Source of the DNA: Pomphorhynchus laevis
Lineage: Eukaryota; Acanthocephala; Palaeacanthocephala; Echinorhynchida; Pomphorhynchidae
Length of the DNA: 64,000 bases
Direction: 5' to 3'
Assembly (NCBI GenBank): GCA_012934845.2
Contig: WNNJ02003693.1
Location: 1 to 64,000, forward strand
The translations under genes were made by a program, and so were the position numbers. This document shows positions 33,401 through 44,420 of the stretch, in pieces. Under the pieces are notes generated by a model. It was not told the DNA's origin. It was given only the letters and a program-made list of their open reading frames with translations, and did no database searches. How positions within the stretch are numbered: the stretch's first letter is position 1; every line of letters begins with the position of its first letter.

Positions 33401-34284
33401 ATCGTTTAAGTTCAATTTTCTGAATTACACTTACCGGTGTTTATGATAATATATAAATTCAATTTCATATTCTTCACATATTTAATAAGAATATTAAAAG
33501 ATATTTTTAAAATACTATAATTAAAATTCGTGAAATTTTGGTTAAATTTTTCGAAATCGTTCAAATATTTATACAAAATATTATTCCAAATAGGTCATGA
33601 AAGATTGCAATGTGTCGAATAAACTTGATTTTGGCGAACAAGAAAAACAATAATAATATTAATTCTCCGAATAATAATATAAATTTAGGGCTATATATGG
33701 CACTCAGCAAATGAATTATATAGTTAGGCCTTATGTTATTACTCCTTTGGAAAATAATCTTGAACATCTACTCGCTGTAGAATGATATGATTTAAAGATA
33801 TGAGCTAAGATAACGTGATATTATGGTAAATAGTATCGAAACATTCTGCAGTTTAAAACTCAAATTTTATTTACCAACACACAAAGAATTCCAATGATAT
33901 AATAGAAAACATAAGCTCAGAAGTATGATGTGCAAATACTGAACGTTAATAATTGAAAGAGCGTGTTAAATCATTAGGAAAATGTGTTAAATCATTAAAT
34001 CATGGTTCACAAATCGTTTAAGTTCTTTTTTTCGAATAATATTTCAGATTAAATTCAAAATACATTCACTTTGCAAATATAAAATAAAATCTAACAACAA
34101 AACCATAAACCTTTTATTTTTACAGTTTGTCTTTCAAAATACGAAAGACGATTGAAGTAACTGTAGCCAAAATATCAATTTTGCAATAAATATAATATTT
34201 ATCTTCATTAAAACTTCAATTAAAATGCACAATAATAGAGATGTTTGCATCCCAAGGTGTTTACACTTTAAAATGTAAACTGTA
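33401..34284. repeat. Duplicated flank of the viral fossil plus interspersed repeat, copy 2
   Basis: Positions 33,660-33,783 repeat 32,830-32,935 ('ccgaataataatataaat..agggctatatatggcactcag..'). Positions 33,785-34,060 repeat 32,575-32,820. Positions 34,050-34,215 are shared with about 56,865-57,000 ('ttgcaaatataaaataaaat...acagtttgt.tttcaaa'). No gene is supported. Confidence 0.6.
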
Positions 34285-34445
34285 TCACGTGATCAAGTTT
34301 AAGAGATCATGTAATGGCCTATAGAAAGGTCGGGTAGCACATTGAGTGAAGGTGGTAGGTATTGCAATCTTGTTCCAGCCTGCAGCTGCCTTAAGCAGGG
34401 AATCCCACTGTAATGTGCTGATGGATGGCACAAAGTAACATGACT
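34285..34445 (-). other. Short unrecognised reading frame of less AT-rich composition
   Basis: A minus-strand frame (34,285-34,467) reads STLQWDSLLKAAAGWNKIAI then PTTFTQCATRPFYRPLHDLL. It looks protein-like and might be the end of a retroelement ORF, but I cannot name it. Its N-terminal part overlaps the start of the adjacent PLE fragment. Confidence 0.25.
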
Positions 34446-34712
34446 TACCAAAGTTACATGTACTCAACCAGATTGGAAAAATACGTAAGTACTAATGATT
34501 TTAATTTTAGATCTTTTAAATATAACAGAAAAAATTGTATAGTTTGTGATGTTATAAATAATAATTGTATCGTAAGTAATACGACAAACAAATGTTTTTC
34601 ATTAAATATTAATAATAATTGTAACTGCAATAATGCAGGTGTAGTGTATCTAATACAATGTTCCTATGGATTGCAATATATTGGGAAAACATATCGATGT
34701 TAAAAACGATAT
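34446..34712 (+). pseudogene. Permuted PLE fragment: zinc-binding and GIY-YIG region
   Basis: It aligns closely with 38,921-39,385. The readable part runs FNFRSFKYNRKNCIVCDVIN, then CFSLNINNNCNC, then the nuclease core GVVYLIQC...LQYIGKTY (about 34,639-34,696). The Cys pairs before the core match the metal-binding motif seen in the other copy. The similarity stops at about 34,712, where LINE copy B begins. Confidence 0.65.
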
Positions 34713-34727
34713 TTCGTAAAACAAAAA

Positions 34728-35930
34728 ATGTCAAGCATGCCGGAACTTCAAAGCTCGTTATTTGGCAACGATTTTCAAGCAAACAAGGAAGAAGCGAATG
34801 TTCCTGATAATCAATTCTCTTCCAAAGGTAGGACGGACTCTCAAGTAAGTGGTGATTTTTGTTTTCTAGACTCGGGTAAGGGGATATTACCCCCTATTCC
34901 AAAGCTGGCACACTTGTGCATAATACAAGCGTCAAAACCTATAGTTTTACAAGCGTCATAATACAAGCGTCAAACGTTTCTTCGTGATTTTATTAGTCTT
35001 CACGACAAAAGAGTTATATTTAACTCTGTTAAGGTTTATCCCAACTCAGTAAAGATTTATTTTACTAACGCCTCAATATTGGATGAGTATAAGGCTTATT
35101 TACATAATACAAGCGTCAAACGTTTCTTCGTGATTTTATTAGTCTTCACGACAAAAGAGTTATATTTAACTCTGTTAAGGTTTATCCCAACTCAGTAAAG
35201 ATTTATTTTACTAACGCCTCAATATTGGATGAGTATAAGGCTTATTTCGAGGAGCATTATCTTGATCACGGGTCGATCATTATCAAGCCGCTTTAATGTA
35301 GCCTTAAGATTTCGAACTTTCTACTGTACTTAGACGAGGATGACTCGAAAAAGCTCAAGAGTCGCTTCAAATTGCACTCAGGTAGGCAGGCACTGGGGTA
35401 GGGGGCGAGACCCTCCCAGTTGGATTTGCGAATGCTGACTTAGATAGTAGACTACTATTATCGCGTTCCTCAGGCAACCCCTTTATGGGTTTGAACTTAA
35501 AATTTACAATAATTATAAAAGACAGATTAACGTTCCCCCACTGTCAAAGATGCTACTGCTGGGGACATTAGAGGTCTACATGCAGTAAGGGCCAAACATG
35601 TGGGGTATGTGGAACGACTGAGTGTACCCACATGGTCTGCAATGAAAAATGTCTGGCACCCCCTCGTGCATTAACTGCCGTGGGGATCATCCTGCATGGT
35701 CGCGCAAGTGCGCCTCGTTCAAGAAATATCGTCAACGATTTATGAAACCCCCGTCTCACTCCTATGTAGAAGCTGCTGCTCCAGTCGGAATGTCTAACAA
35801 CGACATCCTTACAATTTTGGCGAATCAAAATCGCACAATCATCGCAGAGCTAAAGGCATTTTTTCCCTCTCGTCACTCCTACTGTCACTCAGGTTCCAGT
35901 AGACCTAAAGTCAACCCCCCCCCAAACTAA
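34728..35930 (+). pseudogene. LINE copy B ORF1 (gag-like, CCHC)
   Basis: The N-terminal segment (34,728-34,961) ends GKGILPPIPKL, matching SIGELPPIKSL of copy C. Then VKRFLRDFISLHDKRVIFNS occurs twice because of the 146-bp duplication. A zinc-knuckle region follows at about 35,590-35,720, with readable CGVCGTTECTHMVC and CINCRGDHPAWSRKC. Such CCHC-bearing ORF1 proteins bind LINE RNA. The frame shifts several times before the C-terminal part (NNDILTILANQN) that matches copy A. Confidence 0.65.
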
Positions 35931-36125
35931 GAAGAGGGGGGTTGTGCCAGAATGGTTCTCCCACTTAAGGTGACAAAGATTCTAAATGACTAAAGTGCCT
36001 CTCAGGGAAATGAAGATATTGCCTTGGGAAATCTGGCCTGTGATGGGGCTAGTAGCAAGGGGCAACCCTCTTGCACCTAGTTCTGTCTAGGTTGGCATCC
36101 CTCTTCCAACTAATTTAACACAATT

Positions 36126-38480
36126 GTGAGTAAACACGAGCCTTTTTCACTGAATATTCTTCAGTGGAATTCTGGAGGTGCTTATGCCCTTAGACTTTTA
36201 TCTGGTAGAGACGCAGATGTTATAGTCCTTCAGGAGACGCGGCCTATCCGTCTCCTCCAGGACATTACTCGACACATCCCAAAGCACATTTATACCCACT
36301 ATACTCCGTACATAACTCCACCTCACTTCTCTTCATCTCAAGGATTCTATACCTTAGTTAAATGCTCACTAAGGTCTTTCCTCCTGCTGAATTACTCTTG
36401 CCAGCCCTGTCTTGTTTGGAAAGCTTCACTCGTTAAATACGGTAAACGTCTCAGTCTAGTCAATGTCTACATTCGTCCAGGGGAGATTCACAAGAACCGT
36501 GCACTCCTGGATGGGATTTTTGACGGCGGCTGTGACATGATACCAGGAGATTTCAACGACAGAACTGGTCGTTAGATAAACGCATCGATACGCAGAGCTA
36601 GGAACGGTTACTTCATTCATAAACCACCGTCCCCTCCTTTAATTGCACATCAACGAATTCAATCCTCGAAATTTTACTACTCCACTCGAGGTGGTTTCTC
36701 AAACCCCTCTGTACGGAGCAGTCGCGTTAACAGCTGTCCACCTCTCATGACCTCATTCGTTGGCGGAGAGAGCAGGTCACGCTGCTGAGAAGAAGGTTTC
36801 ACTTTGATCCAATCAGAGTGGCCTTCTTTCAGGCGGCTATCCAACGCTTCCCCCGGATAGGAAATGAGAGTCTAACCGAATTCAATACCTACCTCTTTTC
36901 GCAAGCTACCGTGATTCTTTCGACTACATATAAAGGTCGCATTTTCAATCCCACTCCCACAAAACTCAAAGTCCTAGCCAAATTACTAAACCTCCCTAAT
37001 CTCTCTGCTTCCGCCAGACAAACTCTCTCGACTGAATACTGGATCACTAGGTACAGGTTCCAGCTGAGTAAGGATAAGGCGAGTATTGCCCGTCTTAAGC
37101 TGGCTCTGACTTCCTTTTAGAAGGTATTCAAGAAGGAGAAGTTTGTATGTTGGAAGGATAGAGCATTGGGTTGGATAGGTAAGATAGGCCTCGATAAAGT
37201 TTTGGAGGAGTCACTAGCCCATCACAATTATGGAGCCACTCAATCACCTCAACCAATCCCGCCCTGGGGTGACTACAGGATATGTAGTCACCTCAGGGCG
37301 TGTCATCTTCGGGTATGTCAGCTTCTGACTGCCGATCATAGAAGTGATGTGGCTGTCACAATGCTATTAGCCTCCCCTTCCGATGTAGCAAGCATCAATA
37401 TTAGTAAACTTGTTTTTATCCTTAAGGTTAAATCCTGCTCTTGTCCTAAAGACCTGCGTCCCATCTCAATACAAAATGCCCTCGTGTCGATTTACGAGAA
37501 AGCGCTTGCGCGTAAAATCCGCGACCATATGTTAAAGGCGTAATTTGATCCCTCCTGGTTTTCATGGGTTTGTCGAAGGTCGCTCGGTCCATTTAGCAGT
37601 TGGTAAAGTGCATCAGTTCTGTCGGGAAAATAGCTATCGTCTGGTAGTGGCCGTTTTCTTGATTTCTCTGCTGCATTTGACCGCATTTCCATTCCCTTCG
37701 TGATCTCTTCTCTCAGGTCCCTCGGGATACCTGCGAGAACAGTGAACAGGGTGGAGATACTGCTGTACACCAAGAATTATATTATAAAGACGACCCTGAT
37801 GCGCGTCAGTTCTACCCTATTACGGGCGTGCCTCAAGGCTACCCTCTTTCTCCTATCTTATATCTTGCTGCTTCCATCATTCTATTCAAAATATTTAAAC
37901 GTGAACAACGTCTAGTGGTGTACGCTGATGACACCACAGCCCTGTTCACTGGACACAGGTGCAAGGACGTAGTCTCTAACATCAGCCGTTTCTTTTTAAG
38001 ATTAAAAGAGCAGCTTCCACCTTCCAATTTTATTTTAAACTCCGCCAAATCGCAGGTGGTCGTCTTTCAATTCAACCCTGCAACATAGCAAAAGCTCAAG
38101 AGATTAGCACTCTCTGCCCTCTCCTCCATATTTGCCCATGAACCACTACCTGTCTTCACGAGTCGAGTAAAATACCTAGGGTTCACCGTTACGGGGAACT
38201 GGTCGGCGAACGCTAACCTGGATAGACTTAAACTTATCCTGAAGAGAGCAAGATGGGCCCTGAATCAGGCCCAGCATCTGTCGTCAAATGGGAAAACCCA
38301 GGTACGGCTTTGGGGTACCTGTGCTATCTCGGGGGTAGTCTTATTTTTAAGAGGACGTCCCCCAGAGCAAAGACTAAGGTTTCTTAAACTCCTCGTATCT
38401 CGTTTACCAGCATCGTTCGCGCCGATTGGATTCTCCACGGGTGAAAGTCCCTGGGTAGTTCAGTCGGAAAGCGGCGTGTT
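36126..38480 (+). pseudogene. LINE copy B ORF2: APE endonuclease and reverse transcriptase
   Basis: The ATG at 36,126 opens SLNILQWNSGGAYALRLLSG, with the APE catalytic landmarks VIVLQETRP and MIPGDFNDRTGR. After a stop, FFQAAIQRFPRIGNESLTEF follows. The RT part has a palm start frame (DFSAAFDRIS-like, about 37,660), the PITGVPQGYPLSPILYLAAS region (about 37,810) and motif C LVVYADDTTALF (about 37,915). The C-terminal region reads RILKRARWALNQAQ and ends LRFLKLLVSRLP. The order matches copies A, C and E. Several frameshifts and stops make it non-functional. Confidence 0.7.
37260..37300. repeat. 17-bp-arm palindrome inside LINE copy B
   Basis: CGCCCTGGGGTGACTAC (37,260-37,276) and GTAGTCACCTCAGGGCG (37,284-37,300) are complementary with one mismatch across a 7-base spacer. 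Copy A at the same place reads 'cgtcctggggagacttcaggagtagagact' and has no such palindrome, so it arose locally in copy B. Confidence 0.8.
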
Positions 38481-38560
38481 GGATTGGTTTGGGGCTCAGA
38501 TCTCAATAGATTTGGGGCCGTGAAAGTTTGGAAGACGGAAAGTGTTTATAGGTCTGCAGA

Positions 38561-38920
38561 CTACATTTGACTGTTTGTTGTCTTTGATTTATGACATTTT
38601 TTATGTTACTTTATGTTATATACTTTGTTTTTTCTATTGAGAAAATCTTATTATTATAATGTAATATCGTAATACCCCTCATAGTGCTACCGGTAAACCG
38701 CCGTCGGAAATGTTAAAAGGATATAGGTTATCGACACTATTGGATCGGATAAAGCCTACACCACAATCGACAATTCACCACTATCAATAAAATAGCAAGC
38801 CTTAATTTGATAATAAAAGTAAACCTCGGCAGTTCGAGTTCGACGAAAAAATATGGTATCGAAAAAACAACACCAAACCATGGTCACGAGGACATATAAT
38901 CGACCGTAAATTGACTTAAA
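38561..38920. other. LINE copy B 3' flank and spacer
   Basis: The tract contains the AT-rich LINE tail, to roughly 38,660 ('gaaaatcttattattataatg'), then about 250 bp without recognisable coding. Permuted-PLE similarity resumes at 38,921. Confidence 0.4.
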
Positions 38921-40126
38921 AGTTACATGTACTCAACCACATTGGAAAAATATGTAAGTACTAAAGATTTTAATTTTAGATCTTTTGAATGTAAAAGAAA
39001 AAATTGTATAGTTTGTGATGTTATAAATAATAATTGTATTGTAATAGATTCCACCAGCTTGAAAAAAAATAGATTTCAATTTTAGATCTTTTAAATGTAA
39101 AAGAAAAAATTGTATAGTTTGTGATGTTATAAATAATAATTGTATTGTAATAGATTCCACCAGCTTGAAAAAAATAGATTTCAATTTTAGATCTTTTAAA
39201 TGTAAAAGAAAAAATTGTATAGTTTGTGATGTTATAAATAATAATTGTATTGTAAGTAATACGACAAACAAATGTTTTTCATTAAATATTAATAATTGTA
39301 ACTGCAATAACGCAGGTGTAGTGTATCTAATACAGTGTACATGTGGATTGCAATATATTGGGAAAACATATCAGATGTTAAAAACGAGGTTTAGGCAACA
39401 TATATAATATATAAATCATAATAGTCAAACTATATTTCATAAACATATGAGATTAATATGACATGATATTAAAAACTGAAAGTTGTTTATTTTAGAATAT
39501 GTTATTGAAGAAATTAAGTCAATATTAAATCAAAAGCTATTGGAAAGAAAAGATTTTTGGATTAAAACGCTTAATTCCATGTACCCATTAGGATTAAATG
39601 ACGTGGTACAAGGAATTGGCAGAAGTAGTATAATACATAATAAACAACTATATTATTATAATCCGGTTAAACGCAAACCAAGAAGTCATGGCGATAACAG
39701 GAATTAGAAATATTAAAACACTTTTTAAGAGATAATAAGCTAAAAGATCTATATGTAAATATAAGTTTTTCTAAAAATATCAATTGTTCAATAAATCAAA
39801 GATTAATAAACGAATATGGTATGTTAAGTTGTATAATAGACAGTTATTGTAATACAAAATACTATAATCGTACAATAAATGTTAATAATAACAATAGAAA
39901 ATTTACATTAATCATAAAATTCATTAATAAATGTATAGATAGCAGAAATATAGCCGGACTTTTAAATAATTCTAAATTTAAAGAAATAATAGGGTCAGAT
40001 TTAAGTAAATATATTCCTAAAATAAGGTATAAACTCCTACCACCATTAGGACGAAAAATTTATCATTTTAATAATTATAAAAAATATGAAATATTATATG
40101 TAATGATATCAGAAACATTATTCTAA
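38921..40126 (+). mobile_element. Permuted PLE copy 2: GIY-YIG then RT N-terminal region
   Basis: Contiguous plus-strand order: a Cys-rich segment (CKRKNCIVC, CNCNNAG), the nuclease core GVVYLIQCTCGLQYIGKTY (about 39,315-39,372), its C-terminal helix (ERKDFWIKTLNSMYPLGLND, about 39,546-39,605), a basic linker, then LSKYIPKIRYKLLPPLG (about 40,003-40,053), which in copy 1 leads directly into the RT. The endonuclease therefore precedes the RT, the reverse of canonical Penelope and as known for Naiad/Chlamys-type PLEs. The Cys-rich segment lies in a triplicated 105-106-bp block (about 38,965-39,285). The copy is frame-broken and interrupted on its 3' side. Confidence 0.7.
38965..39285. repeat. 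105-106-bp tandem triplication in the PLE zinc-binding region
   Basis: 'attttagatctttt.aatgtaaaagaaaaaattgtatagtttgtgatg' starts at 38,973, 39,079 and 39,184. The units are almost identical, and units 1 and 2 each end 'tagattccaccagcttgaaaaaa'. The related fragment at 34,500 has a single unit, so the expansion is recent and specific to this copy. Confidence 0.85.
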
Positions 40127-40385
40127 CATAATTCTACCACACACTGTGTACAACTGAAACCTCAATAGCGAAAGCAGGTTTGAGCATCCAAGTAGATGGT
40201 AAACGTTCCCAAACACGCCCAAAAAAGCGATGGCTCGACATACAACAAAAGGATTTACAAGCTGCTCGATTGTACCCAGATCTGACCCACAACCGTGCGA
40301 AATGGAGAACGCGTACATTAAGAACCGGCCGTTTCCATACGGGATTAACGGCAAAAGAATATATAAGTTTAAATATTTTTATAAT
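40127..40385 (+). pseudogene. RTE-like LINE C-terminal fragment
   Basis: The frame 40,180-40,392 reads GKRSQTRPKKRWLDIQQKDL then AARLYPDLTHNRAKWRTRT. The pattern RGRPKKRW.D...eDl......p..a.dRAKWR is characteristic of the end of RTE-clade LINE polyproteins. Only the last 60-70 residues and a short 3' end remain. It is inserted in the permuted PLE, and the PLE block 'agtaaatatattcctaaaataagg' occurs on both sides (40,004 and 40,389). Confidence 0.65.
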
Positions 40386-40598
40386 TAAGTAAATATATTC
40401 CTAAAATAAGGCATAAACTCCTACCACCATTAGGACGAAATATTTGTAATTATAATAAAGAATTAATATCAATATGTAACGATAATATTAGAAACATAAT
40501 GGAAACAGAATTCAATTGTAAAAGTCTTAGTTTTGATAAAATAAATGAACATGTACCAATAATCTAGAATTAATTGAAAATTGTGAATTAAGAAAGCG
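40386..40598 (+). mobile_element. Permuted PLE copy 2, continuation
   Basis: Sequence matching 13,795-14,010 of copy 1 ('ccaccattaggacgaaatatttgtaattataataaagaa...ggaaacagaattcaattgtaaaagtcttag') resumes after the RTE fragment. It repeats part of 39,990-40,060. It is cut off at about 40,598 by LINE copy C. Confidence 0.65.
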
Positions 40599-40818
40599 TA
40601 TCCGCCTTGATTTAGAAGCCCACAGAAAAGTTCTGTGGACTATTTACGTATAGCTATTTACGTTGTCAATAAACTAATCAGTGCAACGATCCTTCATTTT
40701 TAATTTGCGTTAATTTATAGCAAAAGTGTCTTGCTCACTCATTTGTTTGTCGATACATTTTTATTAGTGTTAATCATTTTGCAGTGAAGTTACAATCGGA
40801 GGATCAAAGAAGAACGAA

Positions 40819-41217
40819 ATGCAAGCAAATTTTGATAATTTTTTGGAAGAATCTCAGGTATCATCTACTTTTTCTACGAACGAGGTAAGAGATTCTTTAA
40901 CCTCCACTGAAAATAATAGTATTGGGGAACTTCCCCCTATAAAATCATTGCGCCATAACTTATTCAATCCATTTCTGAGAAAATACACTGAAAAATTCAT
41001 CAACAGAATCTTGTTTAATTCAGTAAAATATTTCGAAACAGAAATAAAACTTTCATTCGTATCTAATCACTTTGGCAAGGATTACGAGGGATTCTTCAAA
41101 AAGGATCTATCGCACTTAAGATATCTACAATACAAGCCAATTTTGGCTTCGCTTAAAATTAATAATCTTCCTCCACACCTTGAGGAAAAAGATATCGATT
41201 ATTTAAAAAAAATTTAA
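40819..41217 (+). CDS. LINE copy C ORF1 (gag-like) N-terminal part
   Basis: The ATG at 40,819 follows 'cggaggatcaaagaagaacgaa', which is conserved at the 5' end of copy E, so this is probably the true ORF1 start. The 132 residues include IGELPPIKSLRHNLFNPFL, KFINRILFNSVKYFETEIKL, KPILASLKINNLPPHLEEKD and then a frame break. Residues KPILASLKI.NLP..LEEK match copy E (minus strand, 55,906-56,388). The downstream zinc-knuckle part is degraded, near 41,440-41,560. The predicted role is RNA binding in the LINE ribonucleoprotein. Confidence 0.6.
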   Translation: MQANFDNFLEESQVSSTFSTNEVRDSLTSTENNSIGELPPIKSLRHNLFNPFLRKYTEKFINRILFNSVKYFETEIKLSFVSNHFGKDYEGFFKKDLSHLRYLQYKPILASLKINNLPPHLEEKDIDYLKKI

Positions 41218-41943
41218 TATCTCTAACTTCAGAACGGTAACGGGGAGGAATGGCTTCCCCTTGCGATTGCCTTCGTCACAGCCCCTCTTGATACGGCTGA
41301 TACGCTAACTAAATCTGCTTGTAACCCCCTTTTGGTGGCACAATCTGAAGTTTACTCTACTAAGTTCAGACGACATGACTTTCCACCACTGCAACACTTT
41401 CCACCGATGGGGCCATTGGGGATCCGGGTGTGGTAAGATCAGTTCTTGTGAGGTTTGCAGCTTGTCCAGCTGTCATCATGTCAGAGGGAAGTGCTCCGAC
41501 CCACCAAAGTGCTCCAACTAATGTGGAGCACACCCGACATGGTCAAAAAAATTTACCGATTTAAAAAACTAGAAATCCCGACACCTCTCCTCATACCCAA
41601 AAAAGATTGAAAGCGCTAGCTTTGGAGCAGCAGCTGGTAGAATGAACGATAGCGATATTTTACAGCATATCAACGCTAACATACGAGAGATTTTTTAGCA
41701 ATTGGAGTCGCTGTTCAAGAAACATGGTGCATCAATCCTCTCAACTCCAGTACCACCAAGCAAGATAGGAAAACTTATGAAGTCTAAGACTGAAAAGTTG
41801 CGGTAAAATTAAGAAATGAACAAAATGCCCGTGGGCAAGTGTCCTTCCTAGTTGGGGCATGTAGTGGAGAGAGCGACCTTTCCGCCTCGAGCTCCGTCTC
41901 GGCTAAGGCAATACAACCCAGCAAATCTAGCGCAATGCAAAGT

Positions 41944-44220
41944 ACTCGTGAGTCTTTTTCACTTAATATTCTTTAGTAAAATTCGGGAGGTGCTTCCGCC
42001 CTTAAATTTTATCCGGTAGAGATCCACATGTCATAGTCCTTCAGGAGACGTGGATATCCGTCTTCCCCGGGACGTTACTCGATTCATTCCTAAGCACTGT
42101 TATTCACGCTATACTTCGTACATAACAACACCTCAGTCCTCTTCATCTCAAGGTCTTTAAACCTAGTTAAATGATCCTTAAGATCGTCCCTCTTGCTAAA
42201 CTTCTCTTGTTCAGCCCTGTTTGGTTTAGTAGTTTTACTCTGTAAGAACGGCAAACCACTCAGTCTAGACAATGTCTAATCCGGCCTGGTGAGATTCGCA
42301 ATGACCGTGACCTCCAGGATGGGGTTATAGAAAGCGGTTACGACATGGTACTTGAGGATTTAAACGACAGAACTGGTCGTTGGATTAATGCAGCACTTCG
42401 CAGAGCCAGGAACGGTTATCTTATTCATAAACCACCGTCCCCTACCTTTCATTGTACATCAACGAATTCACCCCTCGACTTATTACTGCTCCATGAAAGG
42501 TGGCTGTTGAAAATTCACTGTACAGAGCAGTCGCGGCAACATCTGTCCACATCTCATGACTTGATTCGTTGGCGAATTGAAGACGATACGCTGCTTCGAA
42601 GAAGATTCCACTTTGATCCTATCAGAGTATCTTTCTTGCAGGCAGATATAAAACGCCTCCCCCGAATTGGTAATGAGAGTCTAACCGAATTTAATTCCTA
42701 CCTCTCTTCGCAAGCTTCCGCGATACTTTCGATCTCTCTGCTTCTGCCAGGCAAGTTCTCTCGAATGAATATTGGAGCACTAGATATAGGTCCCAACTGG
42801 GTAAAGATAGGGCAAGCATTGCTTCCCCTAATCCAACTCAGTCTTCCTTCTGGAAGATATTCAAGAAAGAGAAGTTCGTTTGTTGGAGGGAGAGGGCATT
42901 GGGTTGGATTGGTAATATAGGTCTTGATAAAGTTTTGTAAGAGTCACTATCCCTACATAATTAAGGAGCCACTCAATCATCTCAGACAATCCCACCTTGG
43001 GGAGACTTCTGAAGTAGGAATTTATCTGTCACAGTTATCCTTAACTCCTGGGGGACTTTTCCGGGCACCTCCCAATCCGTCGCTTCCCATTCTTCTTGGG
43101 TCTGTCAGCTTTTGACAGCAGAACAAAATAGAGAAGTGGCCGTCACAATACTATTAGCCTCCACTTCCGATATGGCCGGCATCGACATTTGTAGACGTGT
43201 TTTTATTCCAAAGAAATATCCGGTATCTTATCCTCAAGAACTGCGGCCCATTTAGATTCAGAATTCCATCGTGTAGATTTACGAGAAAGTGCTTGCGCTA
43301 AAATCCGCGATCATCTAAGTGAGCAAAACTTAATCCTACCAGGTTTCCATGGGTTCATCAAAGGTCGCTCGGTCTATTCGGCTGTAGGTGAAGTGCATCA
43401 ATTTTGTTAGAAAAATAGTCATCAACTTGCTGCGGCTGTTTTCCTTGATTTTTCTGCTGAATTTGACCCCATCTCTATTCCCTTTGTTATCTCTTCTCTT
43501 AGGCCCCTTGGTTTGCCTGCGAGAATTGTTAACTGTTGAGATAAGGCTGTACACCAAGCGATTCTGTTATGAAGACGACCCTGATGCGCTTCAGTTCTAC
43601 CCTATTACGGGTGTACCTCAAGTATCACCTCTTTCTCAAATCTTATATCGTGCTTCTTCCGTTGTGCTCTTTAATATATTTAAACGCGAACAACGTCTAG
43701 TGGTATACGCTGATGATACCACATCCCTGTTCTCTGGACGCAGGTGCAAAGATGTAGTCTAGGACATCAGCCGATTCTTTTTAAGATTAAGAGCCCGGTA
43801 ACCCAAGTCCAATCTTATTTTAAACTCCGTTAAATCGCAGGTGGTTGTCTTCCGTAACACCCCTGCTAAAAGCAAAAACTTAAGAGATTTGCACTCTCTG
43901 CGCTCTCCTCCATTTTGACTTATCAACCTCTCCCTACCTTCACGAGTCGAATAAAATACTTAGGGTTCATTTGAACGTTGAACTGGTCAGCGAAAACTGA
44001 CCTGGATAGACTTAAACGTATCCTGAAGAGATCTAGGTGGGCCCTGAACGGACCCCGCATTTGTCACTAAAAAGGAAAACCCAAGTTCGCCTCTCAGGAC
44101 TTGGAATATCTCGGGATTAGTCTTCTTTTCTAGAGGACGTCCGTCAGAGCAAATGCTAGGGTTTCATAAGCTTCTCATATCTCGTTTACCCAGCATAGTC
44201 CGCCTTGATTGGACTTTTCG
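41944..44220 (+). pseudogene. LINE copy C ORF2: APE endonuclease and reverse transcriptase
   Basis: Landmarks in order: the degraded APE start near 41,960; LNDRTGRWINAALRRARNGY (about 42,360); LHERWLLKIHCTEQSRQHLS; FHFDPIRVSFLQADIKRLPR; a RT segment with PITGVPQVSPLSQILY (about 43,600); motif C LVVYADDTTSLF (about 43,697); and a C-terminal region. Long open stretches occur at 42,345-42,920 and 43,388-43,762, but frames are broken repeatedly, including a drop of about 30 bases near 43,535 relative to copy A. It is non-functional. Confidence 0.65.
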
Positions 44221-44420
44221 AGGGGGGTCGGGGTGAAAGACCCCTGGAGGGCTCAGATCCCACTGGACCTGCGACTATGAAGATGAAGACTTCAATAGAT
44301 TGATTAGAAGGAAATTTTTGACGTTATTTTTTCTTTTTTAATTGACTGACATTTATTACATTGTCTCTATTTATTAGGAAAATCTTTATTTATTTATTAT
44401 ATTCACTTAAACGCGAAAGT

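Larger units (their letters stand above)
34713..38560 (+). mobile_element. APE-type LINE copy B, near full length, dead
   Basis: This is the most complete plus-strand copy. It contains ORF1/gag (34,728-35,930), the APE endonuclease (36,126-36,600), a linker (36,818-37,120), RT (37,160-38,090) and a C-terminal region to about 38,480, then a 3' UTR starting 'gggctcagatctcaatag' and an AT-rich end. It lies between two permuted-PLE fragments. A 146-bp exact tandem duplication (34,957-35,102 and 35,103-35,248) and a fold-back at 37,260-37,300 are specific to this copy. Several frameshifts inactivate ORF2. Confidence 0.75.
40599..44420 (+). mobile_element. APE-type LINE copy C, near full length, dead
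   Basis: It has a 5' region (40,599-40,818), ORF1/gag (from 40,819), the APE endonuclease (about 41,944-42,420), RT (about 43,380-43,900) and a C-terminal region (to about 44,220). The 'gctcagatcccactgg' tail at 44,262 is followed by an AT-rich end. From about 42,400 to 43,925 it is nearly identical, without indels, to copy E in inverted orientation (coordinates sum to 97,249). Outside that tract the two differ by roughly 10-15%. The same frame-breaking changes are present in both copies inside the tract. Confidence 0.75.
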
